64,000 bases of DNA from a cyanobacterium endosymbiont of Epithemia clementina EcSB (GCF_029919255.1 NZ_CP123991.1:2333833-2397832); one strand, 5' to 3'. Positions 29,891-39,851 are shown, counted from the stretch's first letter. Made by a program: numbers and translations. Notes: a model not told the origin generated them from the sequence alone.

Positions 29891-30402
29891 AGAGTTTGCA
29901 TCAACGCCGATAGGCTAACAAAAAAATTATTGCCGATAACGTTACTAATAGTCCCATAAGAACAATTCAGATTACCATACTGAGACTGGCGAGCAATCGT
30001 AGTACTAACCAGCTCCATCCAATTGAGGACTACTATCATCCCTGATGTTATTCGTAAATAATCGTCTCCGAAGCTAGGTAACACGCCTAGCCAGCAGAAA
30101 TAATCTGTCCAACGCCAAGATCGCTCACACGGGCTGCTCGACGGCAGCTGTTCAATAATCTGTCCATTTTCTTCGAATACAAATATTGGATGACACCGAT
30201 CACGTCCGAAAAACTTAGTAAGAATAATAGGGAAGAGAGGACCTCGCCGCCGACAGAGACAGGAATAGTCATTACTTAAATCAATTTTTGTAGGCTCTTG
30301 AGGTTGCACAAGCGTCAGTTGAGTTGCTCCAAAATTTGCGCCATGTGTATATAGTAAAGTCCCCAATTCTTGGACACTAACACTAAATCTTCGCTTAATC
30401 AA
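29881..30402 (-). CDS. Unknown protein translationally coupled to the ProA-like gene
   Basis: 173 residues, ATG start at 30402 (MIKRRFSVSVQELG). The stop codon lies inside the first codons of the ProA-like gene, giving a 10-base overlap typical of an operon. Composition is mixed alpha/beta with several Cys (CLCRRRGPLF) and Trp-rich RSWRWTDYFCWLG. A weak hydrophobic segment lies around 128-140 (SGMIVVLNWMELV). No signal peptide. I do not recognise the family. It is probably real because the frame is intact and coupled to a neighbour. Confidence 0.6.
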   Translation of the reverse strand: MIKRRFSVSVQELGTLLYTHGANFGATQLTLVQPQEPTKIDLSNDYSCLCRRRGPLFPIILTKFFGRDRCHPIFVFEENGQIIEQLPSSSPCERSWRWTDYFCWLGVLPSFGDDYLRITSGMIVVLNWMELVSTTIARQSQYGNLNCSYGTISNVIGNNFFVSLSALMQTLWQ

Positions 30403-30511
30403 CCCCTTTACTCCCCCTCTCCCTCAAGGCTATAGTTAATGACTGTCACTAATCTTAGAAGGTCAGCAGTCGTTGAGCTTTGTCTTGCAATGTTTTTTCA
30501 GACTTTCCGAA

Positions 30512-30582
30512 GCGGGTAACGCGATTCGAACGCGCGACATTCACCTTGGCAAGGTGACGCTCTACCGCTGAGCTATACCCGC
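30512..30582 (-). tRNA. trnG-GCC: tRNA-Gly (GCC)
   Basis: 71 nt on the minus strand. Acceptor stem GCGGGTA pairs with TACCCGC. The anticodon stem-loop is CACCT TGCCAAG-type with anticodon GCC. T arm CGCGC GTTCGAATC-type with the conserved GTTCGA. No encoded CCA. A perfect 19-bp hairpin lies 9 bases upstream of its 5' end. Confidence 0.95.
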
Positions 30583-30591
30583 AACTTCTTC

Positions 30592-30632
30592 TGACAAAGT
30601 CTTATTGTTTCATAAACAATAAGACTTTGTCA
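30592..30632. repeat. Perfect 19-bp hairpin beside tRNA-Gly
   Basis: Arms 30592-30610 and 30614-30632 (TGACAAAGTCTTATTGTTT and complement) with loop CAT. It sits on the promoter side of the minus-strand tRNA-Gly gene. On the + strand it is followed by CTCTTTTT, so it could also terminate a + transcript, but no + gene is seen before it. Confidence 0.8.
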
Positions 30633-31121
30633 ACTCTTTTTGAACTGCCTTTAGTTTAGGATACTAAAAACTACATCCCACAGCTCAAGCGCGTAGAATC
30701 TAGTTTTCTAGACTAAAGTAGGAGTAACGGTATTGTGTCATGATTCTTGGTGGTAATATGCGTAAAGTGTTTTTTGGTGTTTCTTACTTAGAACTTTCTA
30801 GAATTCTGTATTTTTAAGAATGGCTGGTAAATTCTTTCTAAGACATTTTTTACGGTGAAAAAACTTTACCCAGTTGAACTCAATAAAGGACGATAGCATG
30901 TTTAATAGTAGGCTAATTCGAATTACTAAAAACTTTAACAACACTTCAGTCTACTGTCGGTTGGTCAGTCGACCTTGAACAGATGCTTTTCGAGGGGATT
31001 CTAGACGGGGTTTTCGGTCAGTAATGGTCTAAAACTTAATGGACCAAATTAACTGAGAATCCTATGCTGTTTACCTGTGATAGTATCAAGATGTCGTAGT
31101 GATTGGCTGGAGGTATCCCAT
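30633..31121. other. Spacer, no gene seen
   Basis: Between tRNA-Gly and the small membrane protein. Stops in all frames; no RNA gene recognised. It should contain the tRNA-Gly promoter on the minus strand and that of the following gene on the + strand. Confidence 0.5.
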
Positions 31122-31313
31122 ATGGGAGTCTGGATTATAACGGTTGGTGTTCTTTTTGTTTTCGTTCGATTATTTCAGTGGTTTCAGGGGTTTATGCTTC
31201 CTTTTCCTATTTATCTTTTAGCTGGAGCTTTTTTAGCGATCGCTTCCAACTATGAAAAGGGACTGGGTGCATTACTCAAACAGATTCATACGACATCCGA
31301 CTCCTCCCAGTAA
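31122..31313 (+). CDS. Small two-helix membrane protein
   Basis: 63 residues. Start ATG 31122 is supported by GGAGG about 8 bases upstream; an in-frame start at 31077 would add unlikely residues. Two hydrophobic segments are visible: WIITVGVLFVFVRLF (4-18) and LPFPIYLLAGAFLAIA (26-41). A short polar tail follows (NYEKGLGALLKQIHTT). Family not recognised; small proteins of this form are common in cyanobacteria. It is followed by about 180 bases of spacer and then prk on the opposite strand, convergent. Confidence 0.65.
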   Translation: MGVWIITVGVLFVFVRLFQWFQGFMLPFPIYLLAGAFLAIASNYEKGLGALLKQIHTTSDSSQ

Positions 31314-31499
31314 TATTTAATCTGGTTGTTAATATCGACTAAAAGGTCAGAAGGGGGAATTTTAGGGAGATCAACTTAAAAAGTTATAAGAGGAAATAGC
31401 AATTGGGCTTGAGACAAAACCTCAACTATAAGGCTGTACGCCACCCGCTATCGTTACAAGGAGGTCAGCTGGGCTGTCCTTAAATTAGCTTAGCCGAAA

Positions 31500-32498
31500 T
31501 TATACTTGAATAGAAACCTCGGTAGCAGCGGTTATTTTTTTATAAGTTTCTCTCATTTTAAGTCCTACTAACACTTGAAACAAACCTGTTCCGTTATTAG
31601 AACCTGGATAATCTTTATGGTGAAGTAACAACTCTGTCATTTCACCATAATAGTTTGTCCCAGTTTTACTCAGATGGCTTTCGATATAAATCATTTCTTC
31701 AAGATTATCAAATTGACCATCTAATTCTAAGATAGAGACTTCATTTCCCATAAAATTATCGGGTCCGTAGTACATCTTAATCCCTGGATAGGCACAAGTG
31801 AGTTTACGACCACAGGGTCGCCAATCAATAGTAGACCCTTCATCAAACAAATAGGCAGGTTCGAAATAGGCGATCTCTTCTTTTTCGATCAAACGTACCC
31901 GTAAAAGCTTACTTTCGTGATCTTCAAGTAGTTGAGTCGGTAACACCTGGATAACAACATCTGCGTATTGTTTCTGCGGGTCAATATAAGCGTTAAAATC
32001 AGGTTTTCTAGCGTTAATCGAGGCTAGTACGTCTTCGTAGGTGTGACCCCGTTCGGCCATATCGCGCTGGATTTTCCAATTTATTTTAACTTCATTTTCA
32101 ATATCAAGATAAACACTAAAGTCAATTAATTCACGAACCCGCTGGTCATAGAGAGGATGTAACCCTTCAATGACAATCACTCTATTTGGTTCTACCCATT
32201 CTGATGGATCAATTATTCCAGTCTCATGATTATAAATTGGTTTATCAATGCCCTTGCCTGACTTAAGAGTTTTAATTTGCTCATACATTAGGTCAAAGTT
32301 ATTAGCCTTAGGATTTAAGGCTGTTAATCCGGCTTTTTTTCTCCCTTGGCGATCAAGGTTATGGTAGTCGTCTAGGCAGATGACTACCATAAATTCTGTA
32401 CCAAATAAATCTGTTAAGCGACGTAAAAAAGTTGACTTACCACAACCGGAATCTCCGGCGACCCCAATAACAACCACGCGATCTGGCTGAGTGGACAT
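31500..32498 (-). CDS. prk: Phosphoribulokinase
   Basis: 332 residues. It phosphorylates ribulose 5-phosphate to ribulose 1,5-bisphosphate, the step dedicated to the Calvin-Benson cycle. The P-loop is GVAGDSGCGKSTF (12-24). Both thiol pairs of cyanobacterial/plant-type PRK are present, Cys19 with Cys41 and Cys228 with Cys234, so CP12/GAPDH and thioredoxin control is possible. EGLHPLYD (110-117) and RxxRDMxxRG-type IQRDMAERG are also intact. ATG 32498 has AGGGGG five bases upstream; the in-frame start at 32516 is not needed. The intact gene is notable because ycf3 is dead in the same window. Whether RuBisCO persists cannot be seen here. Confidence 0.96.
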   Translation of the reverse strand: MSTQPDRVVVIGVAGDSGCGKSTFLRRLTDLFGTEFMVVICLDDYHNLDRQGRKKAGLTALNPKANNFDLMYEQIKTLKSGKGIDKPIYNHETGIIDPSEWVEPNRVIVIEGLHPLYDQRVRELIDFSVYLDIENEVKINWKIQRDMAERGHTYEDVLASINARKPDFNAYIDPQKQYADVVIQVLPTQLLEDHESKLLRVRLIEKEEIAYFEPAYLFDEGSTIDWRPCGRKLTCAYPGIKMYYGPDNFMGNEVSILELDGQFDNLEEMIYIESHLSKTGTNYYGEMTELLLHHKDYPGSNNGTGLFQVLVGLKMRETYKKITAATEVSIQV

Positions 32499-33116
32499 AG
32501 TTCCCCCTAAATGCAAAACACCAATTATTAACTTGGCTTCTTTCCCATGTCATCTAAATGCTCCAAACAATGAGACTTTAATATGTGAACTGTGGATTAA
32601 TCTTTTTTCTAGAAGACCCTGACAAGTTCGAGTAAGTTAAGTATATGGTAGTGAACTACCGAACATTAAACTTTGTGATTTTAAAATTGGTCTTTAACTC
32701 AGAAGTCTGCTTGCTGTGCAAAGAGACACAAGAAGTCTTACACTCCGACGACAAACTGCCCCTTCGTTCTGATAGCGTAAATACGGTGTGCTCAAAACTT
32801 TATTTCTATTTAGTTTGGTTTTAGCTATCTACTTGCCGTGTCAGAATGTTTGAATTGTATCATAAGCAATTCCTACCCTTTCGAGTTAAAAATGACTTCT
32901 TACAGCCTCAAAATTTCTTAAAAGAGAATTAAATACAGACTATGAATCATACCAGAATCATATTCCTTTTTACAAAACCAATTCTTCCGAAAACCATTCT
33001 TTATTTGTTTAGAGAGAAATATATAAAAAGTTAGCTCTAATTTTTTAGTTAAAGTTAAAATAGCATATTCAAAATTTATTAGTCACAAGGTTAAATTATC
33101 ATTCTTTCAGTATTAG
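32499..33116. other. prk upstream region and spacer
   Basis: AT-rich spacer without recognisable gene. The prk promoter must be in the first 100-200 bases above 32498. Confidence 0.45.
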
Positions 33117-33746
33117 ATGACACAAGATATCCGTAACGTTCTCTCAATAAAAGATATATTAAATAATATTGAGTCGTTACATAACTTGTTGTCTGATGCT
33201 CAATATTGTTTTCTTGCTAAAAAGATTGACATCTCTACTGGTCTACACTAATGCTCTTAATCAAAATTAGAAAAAAATTTGCGAGAATAACAAATTGGAG
33301 AATTTACTGGATTAGAATCCCTGGGAGATTTTAATTAAACAACAGGAATTATAGCGATAATCTTCAGCTCGGATGGTTCCTGGGGAAGTTTGTCAGACAT
33401 TTTTCAAGAATTTTCTCAAACCTATGGAAACTGCTTACTTTACCTTGCCTTATAAAAATGAGTTTTTAAAGCTGAGCATTATCCCTCAGAAAATCTGAGA
33501 GTCTTAGTTGATAAATTAGGATGGATGAAAGCCAGTTTCAGAGATATAACTGAAATTAATCCTAAAATCTTCAAAGAAAAAAACGAAAATGTTCTCCTGG
33601 TAAAAGCAGAAGCTCATCCAATAGTAAGGATACTGATTATTTTAGAACTAGTTGGCTATTTAATTCCATTAAATCGAAAAATCGTATTTGGACTAAGTGG
33701 GATTAATCTGTTTTTCAAACTGACCTTACCTCAAAATCATGAGTAA
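33117..33746 (+). pseudogene. Broken gene of unknown family
   Basis: A + frame opens at 33117 with MTQDIRNVLSIKDILNNIE and runs to a stop near 33250. Other frames continue IGEFTGLESLGDF, IFSSDGSWGSLSDIFQEF and YPSENLRVLVDKLGWM. The final frame runs to 33746 with ASFRDITEINPKIFKEKNEN and a hydrophobic RILIILELVGYLIPL. It appears to be one protein of about 210 residues with several stops and frame changes. I do not recognise it. Confidence 0.45.
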
Positions 33747-34221
33747 ATACCTTCTTAAACTGTATATAACTGAAAACATTATGTATCTTCTAAAAAAGAT
33801 CGCTGACTTATTTCGAAGTTACAATGAATAACTCGATAGTAAGTGTACCATTAAAATTATATTTACTCTCACCATAGTTAAACAATTACTTTTCCATTAA
33901 AAACTAATTTCGATAAATCTGTTTGTACTTACATCCTATATGAAAGAAAACCTCGGTATAAATCACACAGTTGCAAGGTTAATCTATTTTCACTAAAAAG
34001 TAAATATTTAGATAGAGTCTTTAATGATATAAAGTCTAATGATATAAAGTTCTCTACTTCAGAAATAATAAGAAATAGAAGGTTACATGATATTGCTCTA
34101 GAAATTACAGTGATTAAACAGACCGGTAATAGTGTTTTCACAAGAACTAAGATCCAGCTCAGAGTATACATAAGAATTCGCTCTGCAGACAGGAGTTTCA
34201 ATGTGTTTTTTTGCGCACTTT
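33747..34221. other. Spacer between relic and CDF transporter
   Basis: A 90-codon minus-strand open frame exists (33929-34201) but has low-complexity, hydrophobic, AT-driven composition and no ribosome site, so I do not call it. A 14-base direct repeat (TAATGATATAAAGT) occurs twice around 34020-34050. Confidence 0.45.
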
Positions 34222-35295
34222 CTAAGAAATTTCAGTCCCAAAACTAATTTCAGAAGACTGATAATCGGGGGGTTCGATATGAATCACCACTCGTACTGGA
34301 CTAAAACGTTCTTCTAATCTCTTTTCTACTATTTCTGTAATATAATGAGAACCTTCCACATCTGGAGAATTTACCACCAAATGCATTTCAATAAACACTT
34401 GTCGTCCTAAAAGTCCCCGCGAAGCAATATCATGACAGTTGAGTACTCCAGGAACTCCCATCACAATTTCATGGATCGCTTCAGGAGCAATCACCATAAC
34501 ATCTACTAACCAAGGTACATTGCTTCGCAGCACCTGCCAACCACTGATAAACACCAAAAAGGCGACAGGAAAAGCTAATATAGCATCTAGCCACTGAAGT
34601 TGCGGTAAATTTAATTGTCTTGCTTGCCAAATTCCGATTAACCCTCCTAGTACCATAATTGTCACCCAAATGTCGCTCATGGTATGATAAGCGTCCGCCA
34701 CTAAAATCGGACTGTTTAACCTTTTTCCCACACGACGTTCATAAAAAGCGACAAAAATGTTAACGCCCAAAACAATTAACAAAATCCATATTTGCGCTTC
34801 AGAGACCCTAACTTCTTGACCACCGGAATAGATTCTTTGAATTGTACCTTGAAGAATTTCAAAACAGGCGATGCCCAAAAAAGCTACAATTCCCAAGGTA
34901 GCTACTCCTTCATATTTCTGACGTCCGTAAGGGTGATGACGATTAGGTTGAGGAGAAGACAAACTATTGGCAATTAACCCCAAAATATTATTGGCACTAT
35001 CTGTAATACTATGAATGGCATCCGCTTGTAAACTTAACGAACTAGTCATAATGCCTACTGTAGCCTTTAACCCCACCACAAACAGATTGAGAAACAGGGT
35101 GATGAGTAAGACCTGACGAACTTGAGAATGGTTATCTTGTACCACGGAGGTTAAATAAAGTGTCCAAGTCTTCGAGTCAGAGGTTTCTGACCTTTGTTCA
35201 GTTTTATTATACTGAGATTTTGCACTTCCTTGAAAACTAGCTAAAGAACGGAGATAATACTTTAACAAGCTAGGTAACAAAGAAAGAATTGACAC
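34222..35295 (-). CDS. Cation diffusion facilitator family transporter
   Basis: 357 residues with six predicted membrane helices, exporting a divalent metal such as Zn, Fe, Mn or Co in exchange for protons. The first helix follows RQVLLITLFLN near residue 65. The helix 2 motif LQADAIHSITDSANN and the helix 5 motif VADAYHTMSDIWVT carry the paired metal-binding Asp/His residues (HxxxD type). The C-terminal cytoplasmic domain has HDIASRGLLGRQVFIEMHLVV and the terminal VVIHIEPPD typical of the family. The start is GTG at 35295, and the first 60 residues are polar and unusual; translation could instead begin at a later GTG just before the first helix. Metal specificity cannot be read. Confidence 0.87.
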   Translation of the reverse strand: MSILSLLPSLLKYYLRSLASFQGSAKSQYNKTEQRSETSDSKTWTLYLTSVVQDNHSQVRQVLLITLFLNLFVVGLKATVGIMTSSLSLQADAIHSITDSANNILGLIANSLSSPQPNRHHPYGRQKYEGVATLGIVAFLGIACFEILQGTIQRIYSGGQEVRVSEAQIWILLIVLGVNIFVAFYERRVGKRLNSPILVADAYHTMSDIWVTIMVLGGLIGIWQARQLNLPQLQWLDAILAFPVAFLVFISGWQVLRSNVPWLVDVMVIAPEAIHEIVMGVPGVLNCHDIASRGLLGRQVFIEMHLVVNSPDVEGSHYITEIVEKRLEERFSPVRVVIHIEPPDYQSSEISFGTEIS

Positions 35296-37384
35296 ACCAC
35301 CCTGTTAAACTCTGTTGTAATGAGAAAATTTTTAGTTTTCGAGAAGTACTCGAAAAACTTACCGTTTTTTACCAAGTTTTTTCCTTTCAAAGTTTCGTAA
35401 CATATCGGATTAATTAGATCTGAAATAACGCCAACGCATTTTTAATTGCCTTGTCTTTACATTGTCTTGACATTTTAAGAAGAAACTTTACAGTTATCAA
35501 TTACTATTCTGATAGTTATTAGACTGTTTGTTTCTCTTTACACAAACGTTCTGATAATCTATATTGTACTTTTTTCATTTTTTAACTCTCTTTTAAGAGA
35601 GTTAATTGCCCACAGTACTGTTTCTTTGTCTCTTAAATCATGATTTAATTACGGTTTACAACTTATATCCGTTAATTTGTTGTGATAAATAACAAACAGA
35701 TGTTTTTGACTGTTCCATAAGTCTAATTTTTTAGCTTTAAATCCGTCAGTAAATTTACTTTTATGTATATAAAATTCTAATCTATTAAATTAGAACTAAC
35801 AGAACTACTATAGTGTTTAAACTTAGTAAAACTCTTCTTTCCTGTAATCTTATGGTAATAATTCTAATTAATTAATATGCCATATTTACATGATACTAAC
35901 AGGCTTATAAATTTATTTGTTAAATACAAGAGATGTCTTTACTTTTAGCTATTTAAAAACGAAGTTTATGGAGATTATTATGGTCAGTATTCTTATTATT
36001 TATTCAATAACTAACGTAGGTATTACACACCAACTTGAGATGTCCTAATAGCTTAATTTAATCTCTGGTATTGCTCTGTGCTTCCATTTAGGAGTTTAGT
36101 TTAGACAAATAAGTAGATTGGTATATCTAAATAGTTATTTTTTTAAAAAAATGACTATTTTAGCCAATATTGTATTTAATTGCCTTGGTTAACTTGTATT
36201 GACTTCAAACATACTTTTTATAATTTAATTAATTTTTATCAAATGTTATTTTTCCTCTATTAAATAATAATACTAAAGCTGATTTTATAGAATAAACTCA
36301 TCAAATATAAAGGAAAGAAAATTTGAAGTTAAAAATTAAAAATATCTTAAAATCTATGCGATTTTATCTTAATCAACTTCAATCGATTATTAGTATTTCC
36401 TACTATTCTATAAGCTTGTTTTAACAAAAAAAATATAATATAATATTTAATTATCTAATAATTTATACAGAAATATTTTTTGACACTAAGCCATGCGATC
36501 GATATAGCTAATTTTAATAGTCTTAATAGTCTTAATATTTATTTTCCCCAAAAAGCAGTTTTACATTCCATTTTTATTGATGTAATCTTGAGATCAGCAG
36601 TTATATTTTATAAGCCTATTTATTTCTATTTCAGTGATTTTATCAAAACAGTTAAACTATCTAATATATCTGATTTTTAATCTAAATCTTAATAATTAAT
36701 TACTACTTAATTTGATTATTAGTACAACAACCTATTTAATTTAGGGCAAAGGTGATTATCCTGACGCTAATAATACAGATTACTTCCGACAATCAATATT
36801 TTATCAGGTTTATAACTTATAAAATCATAGTAACCATCACTAACAATTTATTGGGTAAGAGTATTTGTTAATCAAGTAGAAAAGAACCTAAGATTACCCG
36901 ATTTATCAGTGGAGATTATCGTTGAACGTAATTTACGGACTGGCAAGATTAGTCGCGACAAGTAAAGATAATACGTCAGCAAACAAATCAGTTGCATCAG
37001 ACTACTTAAGTTTTGAATTAAGGATGAAGACAGTTCTTCTTTTGTATTCAGAAATTCCCCCATATTTAACGTATTTTAGTTATACCTCTACAGTAATCTC
37101 ATTAATTTTTAATATTTTTGTATATAGACAACCAAGAATATAACATAAGATTTGCTTAATGACATAGTTAAAGATAGTTGGAATACTGAAAATTGCTAAT
37201 CCTGATTGAGTATATTTCTCTGAGTTTTTAACTAAGTTTTGTGGACTATAACCACTGATAATCACTAGAAACAAAGCTACAATTGAGGCAGTTAAGAGAC
37301 AAAACGATCAATCGAAAATTTGACCCTATATTTTGTTAATTAGTTCTAAAATTCCTGTTAATTTTTTTTACTACTCTAAAATTT
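35296..37384. other. Long decayed region
   Basis: 2.1 kb with no intact gene. Minus-strand fragments around 36870-37280 (LTYYLYLSRLILPVRKLRST; FLVIISGYSPQNLVKNSE) could be leftovers of a membrane sensor protein, but this is weak. A 32-bp almost perfect palindrome lies at 36129-36160 and an 11-bp stem at 35582-35605. Confidence 0.5.
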
Positions 37385-38305
37385 CTACTGACTTTGATTG
37401 TAAACGCGGATCGCCTCTCTGAGGTTTCCTTGATGGTTATCTAATAACTGTTGTCCTTGTTGAGCATCTAGTGCTTTCCAGTGCATTAACAAGGCTAATT
37501 TTACCCGTTTACCGCTACTTTCTAGCAAAATTTCGGCTTCTTCACGATTTAACTCCGTGAGATCTTCTAACATCTTGAGAGCGCGATCATGGAGTTTTCG
37601 ATTAGTCACTGAAACATCTACCATACGATTCCCATAAACTTTCCCAAGACGTATCATCACCCCTGTAGACAAAATATTCAAGGCCATCTTGGTGGCTGTT
37701 CCAGCTTTCAGACGAGTGGAACCAGCTAAAATCTCTGGACCAGTAAGCAAGCGAATATCAATATCGACAATTATAGGGACTTGTTCAGCAGGAACGCAAG
37801 TCATGGCAATGGTGGTTGCGCCACGCTTTTTGGCAGCTTCTAGCGCACCGTGAACGAAAGGGGTGGTTCCTCCAGCACTAATTCCCACAACCACATCTTT
37901 ATCCACAATCTGGCGTTGGGCAATCGCAGAAGCTCCATCTTCTTTACGATCTTCGAGATTCTCTGAACTTCTCACCAATGCAGCAGCCCCTCCGGCAATA
38001 ATGCCCTGTACTAAGTCAGGATGGGTACAGAATGTGGGGGGACATTCTGCTGCATCCAAGACGCCTAACCGTCCACTAGTCCCTGCTCCAATGTAGAATA
38101 ATCGTCCTCCTCGACCTAAAGATTTTGCACTCACTTCAATGGCTTGAGCTAATTTCAGTCTTGCTTGGGCAATGGCTTTGAGGGTTTGAGCATCCTCTCT
38201 ATTAAACAGATCGACCAACTCTAAGGGACTTAACTGGTCTAAATTGCGACTATTGGGGTTAATCTGTTCGGTTAATAGATGGTCTCGTTTTTCTAAATAA
38301 TCCAT
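37385..38305 (-). CDS. murQ: N-acetylmuramic acid 6-phosphate etherase
   Basis: 306 residues, full length. MurQ cleaves the lactyl ether of MurNAc-6-phosphate to GlcNAc-6-phosphate and D-lactate, recycling peptidoglycan sugar. The SIS-domain phosphosugar site AGTSGRLGVLDAAECPPTF (about 74-92) includes the catalytic Glu of AAECPP. GISAGGTTPFV and the SxxxKAGTATKMALN segment follow. Helical C-terminus LLDNHQGNLREAIRVYN. It starts 7 bases after the stop of the DUF3110 gene, so the two form an operon. Retention implies the cell wall is still made and turned over. Confidence 0.95.
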   Translation of the reverse strand: MDYLEKRDHLLTEQINPNSRNLDQLSPLELVDLFNREDAQTLKAIAQARLKLAQAIEVSAKSLGRGGRLFYIGAGTSGRLGVLDAAECPPTFCTHPDLVQGIIAGGAAALVRSSENLEDRKEDGASAIAQRQIVDKDVVVGISAGGTTPFVHGALEAAKKRGATTIAMTCVPAEQVPIIVDIDIRLLTGPEILAGSTRLKAGTATKMALNILSTGVMIRLGKVYGNRMVDVSVTNRKLHDRALKMLEDLTELNREEAEILLESSGKRVKLALLMHWKALDAQQGQQLLDNHQGNLREAIRVYNQSQ

Positions 38306-38312
38306 AGATTCG

Positions 38313-38699
38313 TTATATTAACCTTTCTAGTTGACGACGAATACGGTCGAGTTCGTCAGAAGACATGTCATAAGTTGTTTCTGGCAGAGCGTTTTTTTGG
38401 GAGATTTTTTCATTTTCCCAATCAGTGTCTACATTTGTTTCCGGAGGAATGGCTAACATTCCTTCTTTAATTAATTCATAATCATAATCTGCTTTTCGAC
38501 AAAACTCTTCTACTTCTTCTGAGTTTAAAGATTCGATGGATGGGGAGGGGAAATCTTGAGCTTCGAGTAGCAAGGAGTAGCGGGTAGCATCGTCTTCAGA
38601 CTCAAACATCAAAACTTTGGTGCGCTCACCCATTTGAACAGTGTGAATTCCTTCGTTTTCGGTGCGAGCATTGTACAGTAGAACATACACTTTGGCCAT
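38313..38699 (-). CDS. DUF3110 domain protein
   Basis: 128 residues. The N-terminal DUF3110 domain (about 1-80) reads AKVYVLLYNARTENEGIHT, then VLMFESEDDATRYSLLLEAQ. This family is found in cyanobacteria and plants and has no assigned function. The acidic C-terminal half (SSDELDRIRRQLERLI at the end) is probably helical. ATG 38699 has an excellent ribosome site (AAAGGAGGAG about 5 bases upstream), ruling out the in-frame start at 38780. First gene of a two-gene operon with murQ. Confidence 0.85.
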   Translation of the reverse strand: MAKVYVLLYNARTENEGIHTVQMGERTKVLMFESEDDATRYSLLLEAQDFPSPSIESLNSEEVEEFCRKADYDYELIKEGMLAIPPETNVDTDWENEKISQKNALPETTYDMSSDELDRIRRQLERLI

Positions 38700-38977
38700 A
38701 CAAACTCCTCCTTTCTTCAATATATTAATATTAGGTTCAAGCCTGATTCTACAACAACTTAGTTCTTGTTGCCGACTCAATGTTAATTTATGGATTTAAA
38801 TTGGGTTTATCTCTTTAAATGCTTTAGCTCTAAGTCTACTACTAAAGTTTAGCAAGTCGCAGAAACATTAGTAGAATACAAGGCTAAGTCTTTAGAGATT
38901 AAAGAGTCTATTTATTCTTGAAATAAAATATAAGTTTATTCAATTAAAAGTATTTTTTACGCTGTTATTTAACACCA

Positions 38978-39026
38978 AATTAATATAACAAATTAATATG
39001 AATCATATTAATTTGTTATATTAATT
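38978..39026. repeat. 49-bp palindrome with 1-base centre
   Basis: Exact 24-bp arms on either side of a single A at 39002; the arm contains AATATAACAAATTAATATGA. It is nearly pure A/T and lies about 280 bases upstream of the DUF3110 start. Confidence 0.85.
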
Positions 39027-39052
39027 ACACATTCACTAACATAAATTTCTAT

Positions 39053-39087
39053 ATATTATACCTAATAATAGGTATTAGGTATAATAT
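39053..39087 (+). terminator. Terminator-like hairpin with T run
   Basis: 14-bp stem (arm ATATTATACCTAAT) with a 7-base loop, followed on the + strand by TTTTTTT. It looks like a rho-independent terminator, but no + strand gene precedes it; a small RNA or a lost gene is possible. Confidence 0.45.
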
Positions 39088-39851
39088 TTTTTTAGGGGGT
39101 TAGATTGTTATTAGTTTAGAGTTTATTGATAAAAATAATTAATTTTATATGTAGAGATAAAATATTAAGCTTTTTTTATGTAAATAAAATTACTTTATTT
39201 AATTTTATTTAAAAGCTATTGGCTGTTATTTTTACCTAAAAATTTAACAATTTTTAACTTAGACAATTGAGCTAAAATTACAGATATATAAATCATCTCA
39301 TGAATTATGTTTACAGACAATAGAACAACCACAAATATTACTGATAAGGAACGTATGATTATTTTGCCAAATAACGAAAATAAAATTAAACAGGGTATAT
39401 AAAACTTTACCAATTAGGATAGAAATTTGGGACAATTTTTAAGAATAACTCAAATTAGGCATTGGGTATTGGGTATCATTAATATTGGCTGATTGGTAGG
39501 AAAAATACTATTTATTGTCCTGAAAAAGCTGTGGACAATTAGAGTCCTTACATTTGGAAAAGTGATTGCCTATTTTTACTGAGGAACAGTGTAAAATGTT
39601 AACAGTAAATTGAGTTCTCTTAAAAAGAGAACTTATAGATTTGGGAACCTTATAAATTTTTGACTATAAAGTTTTTTGACTTAGCATTTCATTGATTAAT
39701 TTTAGATGATCAGTTCAGTCTAATCGACCTTTTTTTAATTTTATTTAAATCAGAACTAATAAATTTTAAAAATTTCAGTTAGGTCAATTATTATTAAATA
39801 TTTAAAATTAGAATTCTAATCTAAATCTTTAATTGTTTAATCAATTGATCC

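Larger units (their letters stand above)
38700..39851. other. Spacer rich in inverted repeats
   Basis: Upstream of the DUF3110-murQ operon and downstream of mutS. No gene is supported. It contains a 49-bp palindrome (38978-39026), a terminator-like hairpin (39053-39087) and a 9-bp stem (39613-39633). A short TATTGGGTAT tandem near 39465 is too small to call a repeat array. Confidence 0.55.

Noticed and set aside
31380-31480. GC-richer patch between the small membrane gene and prk, considered as an RNA gene
   Set aside because: I could not fold it into a known RNA family and saw no conserved signature; probably 3' untranslated or relic sequence.
33929-34201. 90-codon minus frame
   Set aside because: Hydrophobic low-complexity sequence, no ribosome site, lies in spacer beyond the CDF stop; most likely chance in AT-rich DNA.
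36480-37274. Four 63-73 codon frames on both strands
   Set aside because: Overlap each other on opposite strands, no ribosome sites, no recognisable domain; at best scraps of a dead membrane protein.
39216-39413. 65-codon minus frame
   Set aside because: AT-driven Ile/Leu/Val-rich sequence without start signal.
39460-39480. Tandem TATTGGGTAT near mutS
   Set aside because: Only two partial units; too short to be an array or iteron set.
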